DNA of 64,000 bases from assembly GCA_044336205.1 (NCBI GenBank), contig CP172318.1, positions 1,736,001 through 1,800,000 of the forward strand, given 5' to 3'. A program made the translations under genes and the position numbers. The notes below the pieces were generated by a model. The model was not told where the DNA came from, did not search any database, and saw only the letters and a program-made list of their open reading frames with translations. Of this stretch, positions 54,175 to 62,420 are shown one piece after another (within the stretch, counting starts at the first letter, position 1; the number at the start of each line of letters is the position of its first letter). Source of the stretch: Ruoffia sp044336205. Its GTDB lineage: Bacteria > Bacillota > Bacilli > Lactobacillales > Aerococcaceae.

Positions 54175-54888
54175 ATGGGTCGTAAATGGATGAATATTAG
54201 AGAGAAAAAAGCGAAACAAGACCAAGATACTTCCAGAATCTATGCTAAATTTGGAATTGAAATCTATGCCGCTGCAAAATCAGGAGAACCCGATCCAGAA
54301 TCTAACCAAAAATTAAAGTTTGCTATCGAACGTGCAAAAACTTACGATGTACCTAAGCATATTATTGATCGTGCTATTGACAAGGCTAAAGGTTCAGACG
54401 ATGAACAATATCAAGAATTACGCTATGAAGGATTTGGTCCTAATGGATCAATGATCATTGTTGATGCATTGACTAATAATGTCAACAGAACTGCCGCTAA
54501 TGTTCGTTCTACTTACGGTAAGAACGGTGGAAATATGGGTGTTAGTGGTTCAGTGAGTTATTTATTCGATAACACGGCTGTGTTTGTTTTAGCTGATCAA
54601 GATGCTGAAGAGATTATGATGGCACTTCTCGAAGCGGATGTTGACGTACGAGATGTTCAAGAAGAAGATGGTCAGGTTATTGTTTATGGAGAACCTTCAG
54701 ATTTCAGTCATATTAAAGAAGCATTGGAAGAATTCGGTATTGAAAAATTTGAAGTCGCTGAACTTGAAATGATTGCAAAAAATGAAATAGAACTTGGAGA
54801 AGAAAATCTTGCGATCTTTGAAAAACTAATTGATGCATTAGAAGCTGACGAAGATGTTCAGAAAGTATACCACAATGTAAACATGTAA
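54175..54888 (+). CDS. YebC/PmpR (TACO1)-family protein
   Basis: A 237-residue cytosolic protein. The N-terminal three-helix domain reads GRKWMNIREKKAKQDQ, and the middle DRAIDKAKG...YQELRYEGFGPNGSMIIVD is the family signature. It is followed by ALTDN-like ALTNNVNRT and the STYGKNGGNMGVSGSVSYLF stretch. YebC proteins were annotated as transcription regulators and have more recently been linked to translation of difficult (proline-rich) stretches. The lack of the usual long GHSKW N-terminus places it with the YeeN-like branch. It lies 16 bp before gpx. Confidence 0.9.
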   Translation: MGRKWMNIREKKAKQDQDTSRIYAKFGIEIYAAAKSGEPDPESNQKLKFAIERAKTYDVPKHIIDRAIDKAKGSDDEQYQELRYEGFGPNGSMIIVDALTNNVNRTAANVRSTYGKNGGNMGVSGSVSYLFDNTAVFVLADQDAEEIMMALLEADVDVRDVQEEDGQVIVYGEPSDFSHIKEALEEFGIEKFEVAELEMIAKNEIELGEENLAIFEKLIDALEADEDVQKVYHNVNM

Positions 54889-54904
54889 AGAATAAGGAGA
54901 TATT

Positions 54905-55390
54905 ATGCCACTACCAGATTTTTCACTTTTATATAGTAATGGTGCCCCCTATAAGTTAAATGATTACAACAATCAAGTGTTGCTTATTGTCAATACAGCT
55001 ACAGAATGTGGCTTGAACAATCAATTTGTCGAATTAGAGAGCTTATATCAAGACTATAAAAGCCAGGGATTCACAGTGATTGGATTCCCAAGTAATCAGT
55101 TCAAACAAGAAACGCAGCCTAACAGTTCTATGGAAGAATCTTGCCAGTTGAACTTTGGTGTTACCTTTCCTTTAAATGAAAAAGTGACTGTTAATGGCAA
55201 GGATACTGAACCTATCTTTCAGTGGTTAAAACAAGAAAAAGGCGGTTTGATTAATAATGATATTAAGTGGAACTTCACCAAATTTCTTATTGACCGTCAA
55301 GGAAAGGTTGTGAAGCGTTATCCACCGACAACTTCCCCTAACAAAATTCGAGATGATATCGAAAGTTTACTTCCATTAAGTAGGCAATAA
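54905..55390 (+). CDS. Thiol peroxidase of the glutathione peroxidase family
   Basis: A 161-residue cytosolic peroxidase. The peroxidatic cysteine lies in NTATECGLNNQF (about 31-42). The conserved glutamine is in GFPSNQFKQ and the tryptophan in WNFTKFLID. As in other Gram-positive BsaA/Gpx proteins, catalysis uses Cys rather than Sec and the reductant is probably thioredoxin, not glutathione. ATG at 54905 follows AAGGAG and it is cotranscribed with the YebC-family gene. Confidence 0.93.
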   Translation: MPLPDFSLLYSNGAPYKLNDYNNQVLLIVNTATECGLNNQFVELESLYQDYKSQGFTVIGFPSNQFKQETQPNSSMEESCQLNFGVTFPLNEKVTVNGKDTEPIFQWLKQEKGGLINNDIKWNFTKFLIDRQGKVVKRYPPTTSPNKIRDDIESLLPLSRQ

Positions 55391-55410
55391 AAACTAATTA
55401 AATAAATCAC

Positions 55411-55454
55411 AAAACGTTCCCATCGATTCGAAAATGAATCGATGGGAACGTTTT
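55411..55454. terminator. Bidirectional terminator between gpx and the liv operon
   Basis: A 19-bp perfect inverted repeat opening AAAACGTTCCCATCG, with A and T flanks. It serves the convergent genes on both strands. Confidence 0.92.
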
Positions 55455-55460
55455 GTATTA

Positions 55461-56111
55461 TTATGGTACTTGTTTATGAGTAATTGATTTCACGGAATAG
55501 CCACGTTTTTCAATCGCAGCTACCAATTCATCAATTCGATCTGTATTAACGCTGAGTACAATACGAATTGTATCCTTAATATGATAGTAAACAGTCATAT
55601 GTGTTAAGTTATTCTCAGACTCTACTAAGGCGTCACCAATTTCTTCGATAACTCCCTTGCGATCTTCACATAATTCAACAACCAACGTTGACCCTGGTTC
55701 GTTTGACCCAGAAATATCTACAAAAGCTTTGAATATATCTTTGTCGGTAATAATTCCTACAAGTCTTTCATTTTCTAATACAACTAAAACTCCCAAGTTA
55801 TTCTTAGCCATTAATGAAGCGGCTTGATCTAATAAAGTTTCAGGTGTCACAGAGAATAATTTCTTAACCATAATATCTTCAGCAGATGTTTTCTCTAGAA
55901 GATAATTAATCTCATTCCTACTTAAACTTGTTACATTTGAAGGTAGATTACGATTAATCGAGTCTTTAGTAACTAATCCAACTATTTTACCTTCTTTCAT
56001 AACTGGTAATCTGTTGATATCATGTTCACGGAGTAAATCCTGAGCTTCTGTCACAGTTGTTGCTGGAATAATTGTAATCAAATCCGTCGTCATATAATCT
56101 TTTACGTACAT
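55461..56111 (-). CDS. CBS-domain protein with C-terminal ACT-like domain (AcuB type)
   Basis: A 216-residue cytosolic protein. Two CBS domains (about 1-60 and 75-135) bind adenosine nucleotides; their cores are EHDINRLPVMKEGKIVGLVT and NNLGVLVVLENERLVGIIT. The C-terminal 75 residues resemble an ACT domain (IRIVLSVNTDRIDELVAAIEKRGYSV), suggesting amino-acid sensing. It follows livF by two bases, at the end of the branched-chain amino acid uptake operon. It may adjust uptake or catabolism to energy and amino-acid status; this is inference. Confidence 0.87.
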   Translation of the reverse strand: MYVKDYMTTDLITIIPATTVTEAQDLLREHDINRLPVMKEGKIVGLVTKDSINRNLPSNVTSLSRNEINYLLEKTSAEDIMVKKLFSVTPETLLDQAASLMAKNNLGVLVVLENERLVGIITDKDIFKAFVDISGSNEPGSTLVVELCEDRKGVIEEIGDALVESENNLTHMTVYYHIKDTIRIVLSVNTDRIDELVAAIEKRGYSVKSITHKQVP

Positions 56112-56113
56112 TA

Positions 56114-56818
56114 TTATCCTCCTAAATATGCTTTTTGAACTTCGTCACTTTCAAGTAACTCTTTCCCACTACCTGATAACACGATTTTACCTGTTTCTAA
56201 CACGTAACCTCTATCTGCTATCTGTAATGCCATATTAGCATTTTGTTCGATTAAAAGCACGGTTGTTCCCTGTTTTTGGATATCAACAATAATATTAAAG
56301 ATTTCTTTAATAAAGATAGGTGCCAAACCCATAGAAGGTTCATCTAATAATAATAAACGAGGTTTAGACATTAAAGCACGTCCCATCGCTAACATCTGTT
56401 GTTCTCCACCTGAAAGGGTTGATGCATCTTGTTTGAGACGCTCTTTCAATACTGGGAAGCGACTATATACATTCTCCAGATCTTGTGCAATCGCATCTCG
56501 GTCATTACGTAAGAAAGCTCCTAGCTCTAGATTTTCCTTAACTGACAATCCTTTAAAGACATGACGCCCTTCTGGGACTTGTGAAATCCCTTCTTTTACA
56601 ATGTTTTTAGGTGAGTGTTTTGTAATATCTATGCCTTCATAGGCAATCGAGCCTCCTGAAGACTTAACTAATCCTGAGATAGTTCTAAGAATAGTTGACT
56701 TTCCAGCCCCGTTGGCACCAATCAAAGTAACAATTTCTCCTTCATTCACCTCAAAACTTACATCACGTACAGCATTAATCATTCCATAGTTTACTTGGAG
56801 ATTATTCACTTTTAACAT
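56114..56818 (-). CDS. livF: Branched-chain amino acid ABC ATPase LivF
   Basis: A 234-residue ATPase. Walker A GANGAGKST (about 33-41), signature LSGGEQQMLAMGRAL, Walker B LLLLDEPSMGLAP and switch LLIEQNANMAL are intact. The short length and the GMINAVRDVSF opening match LivF rather than LivG. It overlaps the livG stop by one base. Confidence 0.93.
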   Translation of the reverse strand: MLKVNNLQVNYGMINAVRDVSFEVNEGEIVTLIGANGAGKSTILRTISGLVKSSGGSIAYEGIDITKHSPKNIVKEGISQVPEGRHVFKGLSVKENLELGAFLRNDRDAIAQDLENVYSRFPVLKERLKQDASTLSGGEQQMLAMGRALMSKPRLLLLDEPSMGLAPIFIKEIFNIIVDIQKQGTTVLLIEQNANMALQIADRGYVLETGKIVLSGSGKELLESDEVQKAYLGG

Positions 56819-57594
56819 TAACTATCCCCTCCTAAGTAAGCTCTAATTACATCTTCATTACTTTGAATTTCTTCTGGTGTTCCTTCTGCAATTAATCGTC
56901 CGTATTCTAGTACGTAGATTCTTTGGCAAATATCCATAACTAATGACATGTCGTGTTCAATTAATACAACAGTCAAATTAAACTGCTCACGAATTTGAGC
57001 AATTAATTCTGTTAGGTCTGCAGTTTCATTTGGGTTCATTCCTGCAGCTGGCTCGTCTAAGAATAATATCTTAGGATTAGTAGCTAGAGCACGAACAATT
57101 TCTAACCGTCTTTGTTGACCATAAGCTAAGTTTTTTGCTTTATCATTAGCGTGCTTGGCTAAGTTAAAGATAGATAATAGTTCAAAAGCTTCTTTACGCA
57201 TTTTTTCTTCAGTTTCATAAAATGATTTCGTGCGGAAGAAACTGGAGAATACTGAGTTCCCCTCTTCACGGTTCATAGCTACTTGAACGTTTTCTAAAAC
57301 TGTCATATCTGGGAACAGACGAATATTTTGGAAGGTTCTTGCTAATCCAAAGCCATTAATTTTGTCTGGACGTTGACCATTTAACTCTTTCATCTCACCG
57401 TCAATGTTTAACTTCACAGTGCCTTCAGTAGGTTTATAGACCCCTGTTAGCAGGTTGAAGAAAGTTGTCTTTCCTGCTCCATTCGGACCGATAAGTCCAA
57501 TTAATTCACCTTGATTTAGTTCTAAAGAAACATTGGAAACGGCGGCTAACCCTCCAAAGTTTTTGGTTAATTTATTAACTTCTAATAGACTCAC
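56818..57594 (-). CDS. livG: Branched-chain amino acid ABC ATPase LivG
   Basis: A 258-residue ATPase. Walker A GPNGAGKTT (about 35-43), FGLARTFQNIRLFPDMTV Q-loop region, signature LAYGQQRRLEIVRAL and Walker B ILFLDEPAAGMNP, with the family-specific C-terminal IRAYLGG. It overlaps livM by four bases. Confidence 0.93.
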   Translation of the reverse strand: MSLLEVNKLTKNFGGLAAVSNVSLELNQGELIGLIGPNGAGKTTFFNLLTGVYKPTEGTVKLNIDGEMKELNGQRPDKINGFGLARTFQNIRLFPDMTVLENVQVAMNREEGNSVFSSFFRTKSFYETEEKMRKEAFELLSIFNLAKHANDKAKNLAYGQQRRLEIVRALATNPKILFLDEPAAGMNPNETADLTELIAQIREQFNLTVVLIEHDMSLVMDICQRIYVLEYGRLIAEGTPEEIQSNEDVIRAYLGGDS

Positions 57595-58562
57595 GAGATT
57601 GCCTCCTTATCTTCTTTTCCAAAGATTCTTGCTGCATATGTTCCTAGCTTAAGCTCCCATGTACCCATCAATCCTCCTGGACGGAAAATCATAATTAAGA
57701 TAAGAGCTAAGGCATAGATAACCATACGTAACTGACCGTAATCTTGTAATATTAAGTTTAACAGTCCAAGTATTATCGCTGATATAAAAGTACCGGTATA
57801 ACTTCCAATACCACCAAATACAACAATAATTAAAATATCAATTGAACGGTTCAATGTATAATCACCTGGTGTCACAATTCCTAAGAATGTGGCTTGCAAT
57901 GAACCACCGATTGCTGCAGTAACAGCACCAATAACAAAAGCTATAACTTTATATTTAGTCACATTGACTCCCATTGCTTCTGCAGCAATTTCGTTCTGAT
58001 TGATTGCTAAGGTAACTCGTCCACTACTACTATAAGTATAAGCGATTATGAGTGTAACGAAAACGACCAATACAATGTATACCAGTTGCCAAGTAGTTAC
58101 TAATGGAATACCACTAATACCTGCTGGTCCGTTTGTTATATCTCTTAAGTTATTAATAAACACTCGAATAATCTCACTCACTCCAAGTGTTGCAATCGCC
58201 AAGTAGTCACCTTTTAATCTCAGTGTTGGGATACCTACAATAATAGCTACAATTAAAGCAATTGCCATACCTACTAGAATTCCTACCGCTAATCCTGCCA
58301 GATTATTATCGAACTCTTTGGTGAAGATGGCGGCTGAATACGCACCTATAGCGATGAAACCAGCATGACCTAAAGAAAATTGTCCGGAAATCCCAATAAT
58401 TAAGTTTAATCCTGTAGCGTAGATAATATTTAACATGATCGTCATTAACGTAATACGATAAAACGGATTGATTATCCCTGTAGCTGTAAGAGCATAAATC
58501 GAAACGAATCCTAAAAGTGCTAGTCCAAGCCAAGCTAGACTTTTAACATGAAATCTTTGCAT
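57591..58562 (-). CDS. livM: Branched-chain amino acid ABC permease LivM
   Basis: A 323-residue permease with about eight or nine helices. Signature segments: GYSGQFSLGH-like ISGQFSLGHAGFIAIGAY (about 58-75), GIPTLRLKGDYLAIATLGVSEIIR (about 115-138), AAEAMGVN and the EAA-like FGGIGSYTGTFISAI. It lies 8 bp after livH. With LivH it forms the channel for Leu, Ile and Val. Confidence 0.93.
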   Translation of the reverse strand: MQRFHVKSLAWLGLALLGFVSIYALTATGIINPFYRITLMTIMLNIIYATGLNLIIGISGQFSLGHAGFIAIGAYSAAIFTKEFDNNLAGLAVGILVGMAIALIVAIIVGIPTLRLKGDYLAIATLGVSEIIRVFINNLRDITNGPAGISGIPLVTTWQLVYIVLVVFVTLIIAYTYSSSGRVTLAINQNEIAAEAMGVNVTKYKVIAFVIGAVTAAIGGSLQATFLGIVTPGDYTLNRSIDILIIVVFGGIGSYTGTFISAIILGLLNLILQDYGQLRMVIYALALILIMIFRPGGLMGTWELKLGTYAARIFGKEDKEAIS

Positions 58563-58570
58563 ATTCTCAC

Positions 58571-59449
58571 CTAAACTTTCTCTTTAACGTTCTTGCCGAA
58601 CAATCCTGCAGGTAATACTAGGAGGATGACAATTAGTAGTCCGTAAACAACTGCATCTTTGTACATGGATCCACCTAAGAATGTAACGATTGTTTCAAGA
58701 ATACCAATAACATATCCTCCCACCATCGCACCTGGAATTGATCCAACTCCACCGACTACCGCAGCAACGAAAGCTTTAATTCCTAATGTAGTACCCATCG
58801 TTGGTGAGATTGAGTTGTAATACACACCAACTAATACACCAGCAATACCAGCTAAACCTGAACCTAGGGCAAAAGTAAATGAAATAACACGATTGACATC
58901 AATTCCCATTAATTGGGCTGCTTCTGAATCCACCGCCACTGCTCGCATGGCTTTACCCATCTTAGAATATTGAACTATAAAAGTTAGAATGACCATCGAT
59001 ACAATTGTAATTGCAAGTACTAAAATTTGTTTAGAGTTTACAACAATATTCCCAAGACGATAAATCTGAGTTTCAATCGGTGAAGGGAATGAACTTACTT
59101 CAGGGCCCAAAAAGTAAATCATGGTATTTTGTAAGAAGTATGATACACCAATCGCCGTAATTAGCGCTGCAATTCGAGTAGAATTACGTAAAGGTTTATA
59201 TGCAACACGTTCGATAATGACTCCTAAAATAGCACAAAATAACATTGCGATGAACATCGCTAAAAATAAATTCATCTCTAAGCTAGTGACCAAGTAGTAA
59301 CCTACAAAAGCCCCCATCATATAAATCTCAGCATGCGCAAAGTTAATTAATTTAATTGTACCGTATACCATCGTATAACCTAGGGCCATCAGAGCATAGA
59401 TACTACCTAAAGCAACTCCATTGACAAGTTGCTGCAAAAAAAGTTGCAT
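58571..59449 (-). CDS. livH: Branched-chain amino acid ABC permease LivH
   Basis: A 292-residue permease with about eight helices. It opens with QQLVNGVALGSIYALMALGYTMVYG and has INFAHAEIYMMGA (about 36-48), MGKAMRAVAVDSEAAQLMGI (about 165-184) and VVGGVGSIPGAMVGGYVIG, all standard for LivH. It is the first gene after livJ but is separated from it by a terminator and 270 bp, with a TATAAT-like -10 in that gap. Confidence 0.93.
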   Translation of the reverse strand: MQLFLQQLVNGVALGSIYALMALGYTMVYGTIKLINFAHAEIYMMGAFVGYYLVTSLEMNLFLAMFIAMLFCAILGVIIERVAYKPLRNSTRIAALITAIGVSYFLQNTMIYFLGPEVSSFPSPIETQIYRLGNIVVNSKQILVLAITIVSMVILTFIVQYSKMGKAMRAVAVDSEAAQLMGIDVNRVISFTFALGSGLAGIAGVLVGVYYNSISPTMGTTLGIKAFVAAVVGGVGSIPGAMVGGYVIGILETIVTFLGGSMYKDAVVYGLLIVILLVLPAGLFGKNVKEKV

Positions 59450-59658
59450 AATAAAAATCCTTCCTTCATAAAATTTAATAATGCTAAAATTATAATATAC
59501 ACTTTCTAATTTTTCAATATGATTATTAAAAAAATTAATTTATTTCTAATAATATTTTCTCGAGAGGACCTCGAAAACGTTTACTTCTCGGTCCTTTGCT
59601 TTATAAATATAATTAAAAAGATAGGGTAATTCCTTCTTCCTCCTCTCATTATATTCTA

Positions 59659-59711
59659 ATAAAAGAACCACTACAAGCTAACAATAATTATTTTGCTTGT
59701 AGTGATTCTTT
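59659..59711 (-). terminator. Terminator between livJ and livH
   Basis: AAGAACCACTACAAGC / GCTTGTAGTGATTCTT stem followed by TTTTATT on the minus strand, about ten bases after the livJ stop. A second, weaker inverted repeat (AGGACC / GGTCCT, 59565-59595) follows. Partial read-through would give more binding protein than permease. Confidence 0.85.
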
Positions 59712-59719
59712 TAGATTAA

Positions 59720-60883
59720 TTACTCTTCTACTGTTACAGCTTCCACACTTTCCACTTCACCATTTGTTAATTTAAGCATTAATACATCTTTCACTGGGTT
59801 GTGGTTCTCATCAATTGAGAAGGTTCCTGTTAATCCTTGGAACTCTTCTGTTGAAGCTAGGGCATCCTTAACAGCATCTCGGTCAGTTGAACCCGCTGTT
59901 TCAATTGCGTTCAATAAGATATTTGTAGCATCATAAGCTAATACTGCGAATTGGTCTGCTTCTTTACCATATTCTGCTTCAAATTCCTCTAAGAAAGCTT
60001 GTAAGGTTTCATCATCACTTAATGGAGAGAAGTGTGAAGTATAATAGACGTCATTCACATTACTTGCTCCCGCTAACTCTACTAATGTTGAATTTCCAAG
60101 ACCATCACCCCCTACAATTGGTTGTGTTATTCCTAATTCACGAGCTTGTTTAATTAACAGTCCAATCTCGGTATAATAACCAGGAATATATAACACATCA
60201 AATTCTTGTGATAATAAAGAGGTTAATGATGCAGTAAAGTCTGTATCTCCAGCTTGGAATGATTCGTTAGCTACCACTTGACCACCTAATGCCTCGAAGT
60301 CTTCAGTAAAAGCAGCTTGCAACCCAATCGCATAATCAGTGGACTGGTCAACGAATACAGCAGCAGTCGTTGCTCCCAAGTCACGGCTAACAAATTGAGC
60401 AGCGGCACGTCCTTGATATCTATCTTCGAAAGCAACTCGGAATACATATTCAAAAACATCCCCATTATCATCTAAAGTCATATCATTACCGGTTGTTGCA
60501 GGATAAACCACTGGTACTCCAGCATCTTGAATAACAGGAATTTGAGCTGTCGCATCACCTGTAGTTGCTGGTCCTACAATCCCTACCACATCTTCAGATA
60601 CTAATCGTTGCGCAACAGATGCTGCTTCTGTTAGATCTGAAGTATTATTATACTCAACGTATTCAACCTCTTGGCCTAAAACTCCCCCTGCTTCATTCAC
60701 TTTCTTAATGGCTAATTTTGTAGCTTCTGACATTGGTGTTCCATATGCTGCAGCATCCCCACTTAATTCATAGTTACCACCTATTTTTACGCTATCTTGA
60801 GCTGATACAGAAACTGTACTAAGTAAACTTGAGCCTAATGCTAATGCTGCGAACGTTGATAATGCTAATTTTCTTAGTTTCAT
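59720..60883 (-). CDS. livJ: Branched-chain amino acid-binding protein LivJ, no lipobox
   Basis: A 387-residue type I periplasmic-binding-protein-fold receptor. The signal peptide (about 1-28) ends in an AQD cleavage site of signal peptidase I and contains no lipobox cysteine, so it is not a lipoprotein. The mature part starts VKIGGNYELSGDAAAYG, and VVGIVGPATTGDATAQIPVIQ and YIPGYYTEIGLLIKQARELGI are typical LivJ segments. It is preceded by an unusually long leader that encodes an Ile-rich peptide and hairpins. A closely similar second copy lies at 62421-63584. Confidence 0.92.
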   Translation of the reverse strand: MKLRKLALSTFAALALGSSLLSTVSVSAQDSVKIGGNYELSGDAAAYGTPMSEATKLAIKKVNEAGGVLGQEVEYVEYNNTSDLTEAASVAQRLVSEDVVGIVGPATTGDATAQIPVIQDAGVPVVYPATTGNDMTLDDNGDVFEYVFRVAFEDRYQGRAAAQFVSRDLGATTAAVFVDQSTDYAIGLQAAFTEDFEALGGQVVANESFQAGDTDFTASLTSLLSQEFDVLYIPGYYTEIGLLIKQARELGITQPIVGGDGLGNSTLVELAGASNVNDVYYTSHFSPLSDDETLQAFLEEFEAEYGKEADQFAVLAYDATNILLNAIETAGSTDRDAVKDALASTEEFQGLTGTFSIDENHNPVKDVLMLKLTNGEVESVEAVTVEE

Positions 60884-60910
60884 TTATTTTTCCTCCTAGG
60901 GTATTTATCT

Positions 60911-60954
60911 ACAACAAAAGACCTGAACTAGGCGATATAATCCAGTCCAGGTCT
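60911..60954 (-). terminator. Attenuator terminator in the livJ leader
   Basis: AGACCTGAACT (60919-60929) / AGTCCAGGTCT (60944-60954), read on the minus strand and followed by TTTT. It lies 28 bp before the livJ start codon, that is inside the 5' leader. Its ascending arm and loop (60935-60943) can instead pair with 60998-61006. Confidence 0.75.
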
Positions 60955-61099
60955 CTTTACATTAAGCTATTGTGCATAAGCAAGGATAACCCGCGCTAGA
61001 TTATATGATCTCTATGCGGGCATAATAATATTTCAGCACCTCATAGATACAAAAACGATTGTTTTCCGTGTTTGCATCTAATCGGTTCAGACACAAACA
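60919..61099 (-). promoter_or_regulatory. livJ leader RNA with mutually exclusive hairpins (putative isoleucine attenuator)
   Basis: After the leader peptide, coding-strand GTGTTTG (61100-61094) can pair with CAAACAC (61074-61068), while the overlapping AGATGCAAACACGG (61079-61066) can pair with CGTTTTTGTATCT (61057-61045). Next is a CCCGC...GCGGG hairpin (61020-60990) whose ATATAATCT can alternatively pair with GGATTATAT in the terminator. The layout (peptide, competing stems, terminator, start codon) is that of ribosome-controlled attenuation. No T-box sequence is present. Confidence 0.65.
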
Positions 61100-61153
61100 C
61101 TATCTAATGATAATGCTGATAATAATATTCTTATTAACTCCGTACTTATTCAT
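61100..61153 (-). CDS. Isoleucine-rich leader peptide of livJ
   Basis: A 17-residue open frame, MNKYGVNKNIIISIIIR and stop. Six of its 17 residues are isoleucine and one is valine, clustered just before the stop. It starts with ATG at 61153, preceded by GTGAGGG six to seven bases upstream, and lies about 32 bases after the predicted transcription start. Stalling of ribosomes at the Ile codons when Ile-tRNA is scarce would change folding of the following hairpins and let transcription reach livJ. It is too short to be a protein with another role. Confidence 0.7.
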   Translation of the reverse strand: MNKYGVNKNIIISIIIR

Positions 61154-61191
61154 AGTTAGCCCTCACTTTTCATTCCTTTGTCGTTGAATCT

Positions 61192-61220
61192 ATATTAAAC
61201 TATTCTCTTAATATTGTCAA
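61192..61220 (-). promoter_or_regulatory. Promoter of the livJ leader
   Basis: Perfect TTGACA (61220-61215), a 17-base spacer and TAATAT (61197-61192) on the minus strand, about 40 bp upstream of the leader peptide start. Confidence 0.8.
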
Positions 61221-61315
61221 CATTATTTTTTAATTTAATTTTCATAGAAATATCATATAACACCCTTTTATATTAGAAATTAAGTATAAAATTACACTTT
61301 AATTAGATAAAATGC

Positions 61316-61344
61316 TTGAAAATTCTACTCTTACATGTTTAACT
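61316..61344 (+). promoter_or_regulatory. Promoter of the 2-hydroxyacid dehydrogenase gene
   Basis: TTGAAA (61316-61321), 17 bases, TTAACT (61339-61344), then AAGGAG before the ATG at 61382. It is divergent from the livJ leader promoter about 100 bp away. Confidence 0.45.
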
Positions 61345-61381
61345 TAAAATATTATTAAAATATTCTTTAAGGAGTTATGAG

Positions 61382-62356
61382 ATGAAAACACAAAAGTTAG
61401 CCATTGTAGGCGTTGGGCACGTTGGTGAGCACGTTCTTGCTTACGCTAGTTCTTCTGACTTGTTTGGAGAAATCATAGTTATCGATACACGCGAAAACTT
61501 AGCATTTGGAGAGGCGTTAGATCAAGCGCATGCAACAGGATTAATATCTCGCCAAAACGTTAATATACGCTCTACAAACGATTATAATGAAGTAAGTGAC
61601 GCAGACGTCATCATTGTCTCTGCTACATATGTATATCCTTATGGCGAGGTCCCAGCAGACAGACAAGAATTACTAACTAATAATGCTCAAATTATTCGAT
61701 CTATAATGAAAAATATTAGTAAAGTCACTCAAGATGCTATTATCATATTTATTACTAATCCAGCTGATACAGTCGTTTATATGGCTGCAAATGAATTTAA
61801 TTATCCAGCTGAACGTATAATGAGTACAGGATGTATGCTTGATTCTGCAAGACTTCGTTATGTCTTAGGAAGACACTATCAAGTTGATCCTAAGTCAGTG
61901 AGTGGTTATATGATGGGTGAGCATGGTTATACGGCTGTTCCAGTTCTAAGTCATGTATCCATTGCAGGGATTCCATATGAAGAATTATCTGAGCACTTCC
62001 CTGATATCCAACCACTTAGCCCTGAAGATATACAAGAGAAGGTAGTTCAAGCTGCATATGAAGTCTTCGATAACAAAGTCGGCGTAACAAATGCAGCTGT
62101 CGCTCAATCATCCATTGAACTTGCTCGATCTATATTATTAGATGAACACTCTATCTATCCTATTAGTACGCCCTTGTTGGATGGAGAATATGGTACAGAC
62201 AAGCCTGTAGCCTTCAGTACACCTACAGTCGTAACACGTAAAGGATGGACAAAGCGTTTTGAAGTAACATTAAACGATTGGGAGAAGGAAAAATTAGCGG
62301 AATCAGCACAAAGCATTCGTGCTTCAATCGAATTAGCAGAATCATTAGATGAATAA
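61382..62356 (+). CDS. L-2-hydroxyacid dehydrogenase of the LDH/MDH family, possibly L-2-hydroxyisocaproate dehydrogenase
   Basis: A 324-residue NAD-dependent enzyme. The Rossmann loop is GVGHVGEHV (about 10-18). NPADTVVY (about 125-132) replaces the usual NPVD, and the helix DSARLRYVLGRHY and the catalytic histidine in MGEHGYTAVPVLSHV (about 179-193) are present. The loop region with ADRQELL holds the family's catalytic arginine. It is too divergent from standard Ldh to be assigned lactate. Its position between two branched-chain amino acid receptors suggests branched 2-keto acids as substrates; this is inference. Other LDHs cannot be excluded. Confidence 0.75.
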   Translation: MKTQKLAIVGVGHVGEHVLAYASSSDLFGEIIVIDTRENLAFGEALDQAHATGLISRQNVNIRSTNDYNEVSDADVIIVSATYVYPYGEVPADRQELLTNNAQIIRSIMKNISKVTQDAIIIFITNPADTVVYMAANEFNYPAERIMSTGCMLDSARLRYVLGRHYQVDPKSVSGYMMGEHGYTAVPVLSHVSIAGIPYEELSEHFPDIQPLSPEDIQEKVVQAAYEVFDNKVGVTNAAVAQSSIELARSILLDEHSIYPISTPLLDGEYGTDKPVAFSTPTVVTRKGWTKRFEVTLNDWEKEKLAESAQSIRASIELAESLDE

Positions 62357-62370
62357 TCAGTATATAAGAA

Positions 62371-62412
62371 AAACCTCATGAACTTACTTCGATTGGTAAG
62401 TTCATGAGGTTT
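62371..62412. terminator. Bidirectional terminator between the dehydrogenase and the second livJ-like gene
   Basis: A 17-bp perfect inverted repeat (AAACCTCATGAACTTAC / GTAAGTTCATGAGGTTT) with A and T flanks between convergent genes. Confidence 0.92.
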
Positions 62413-62420
62413 ATTTGTAA

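Noticed and set aside
60919..61180. T-box riboswitch in the livJ leader
   Set aside because: No AGGGTGGNACCGCG-type T-box sequence or matching antiterminator was found; the Ile peptide explains the leader better.
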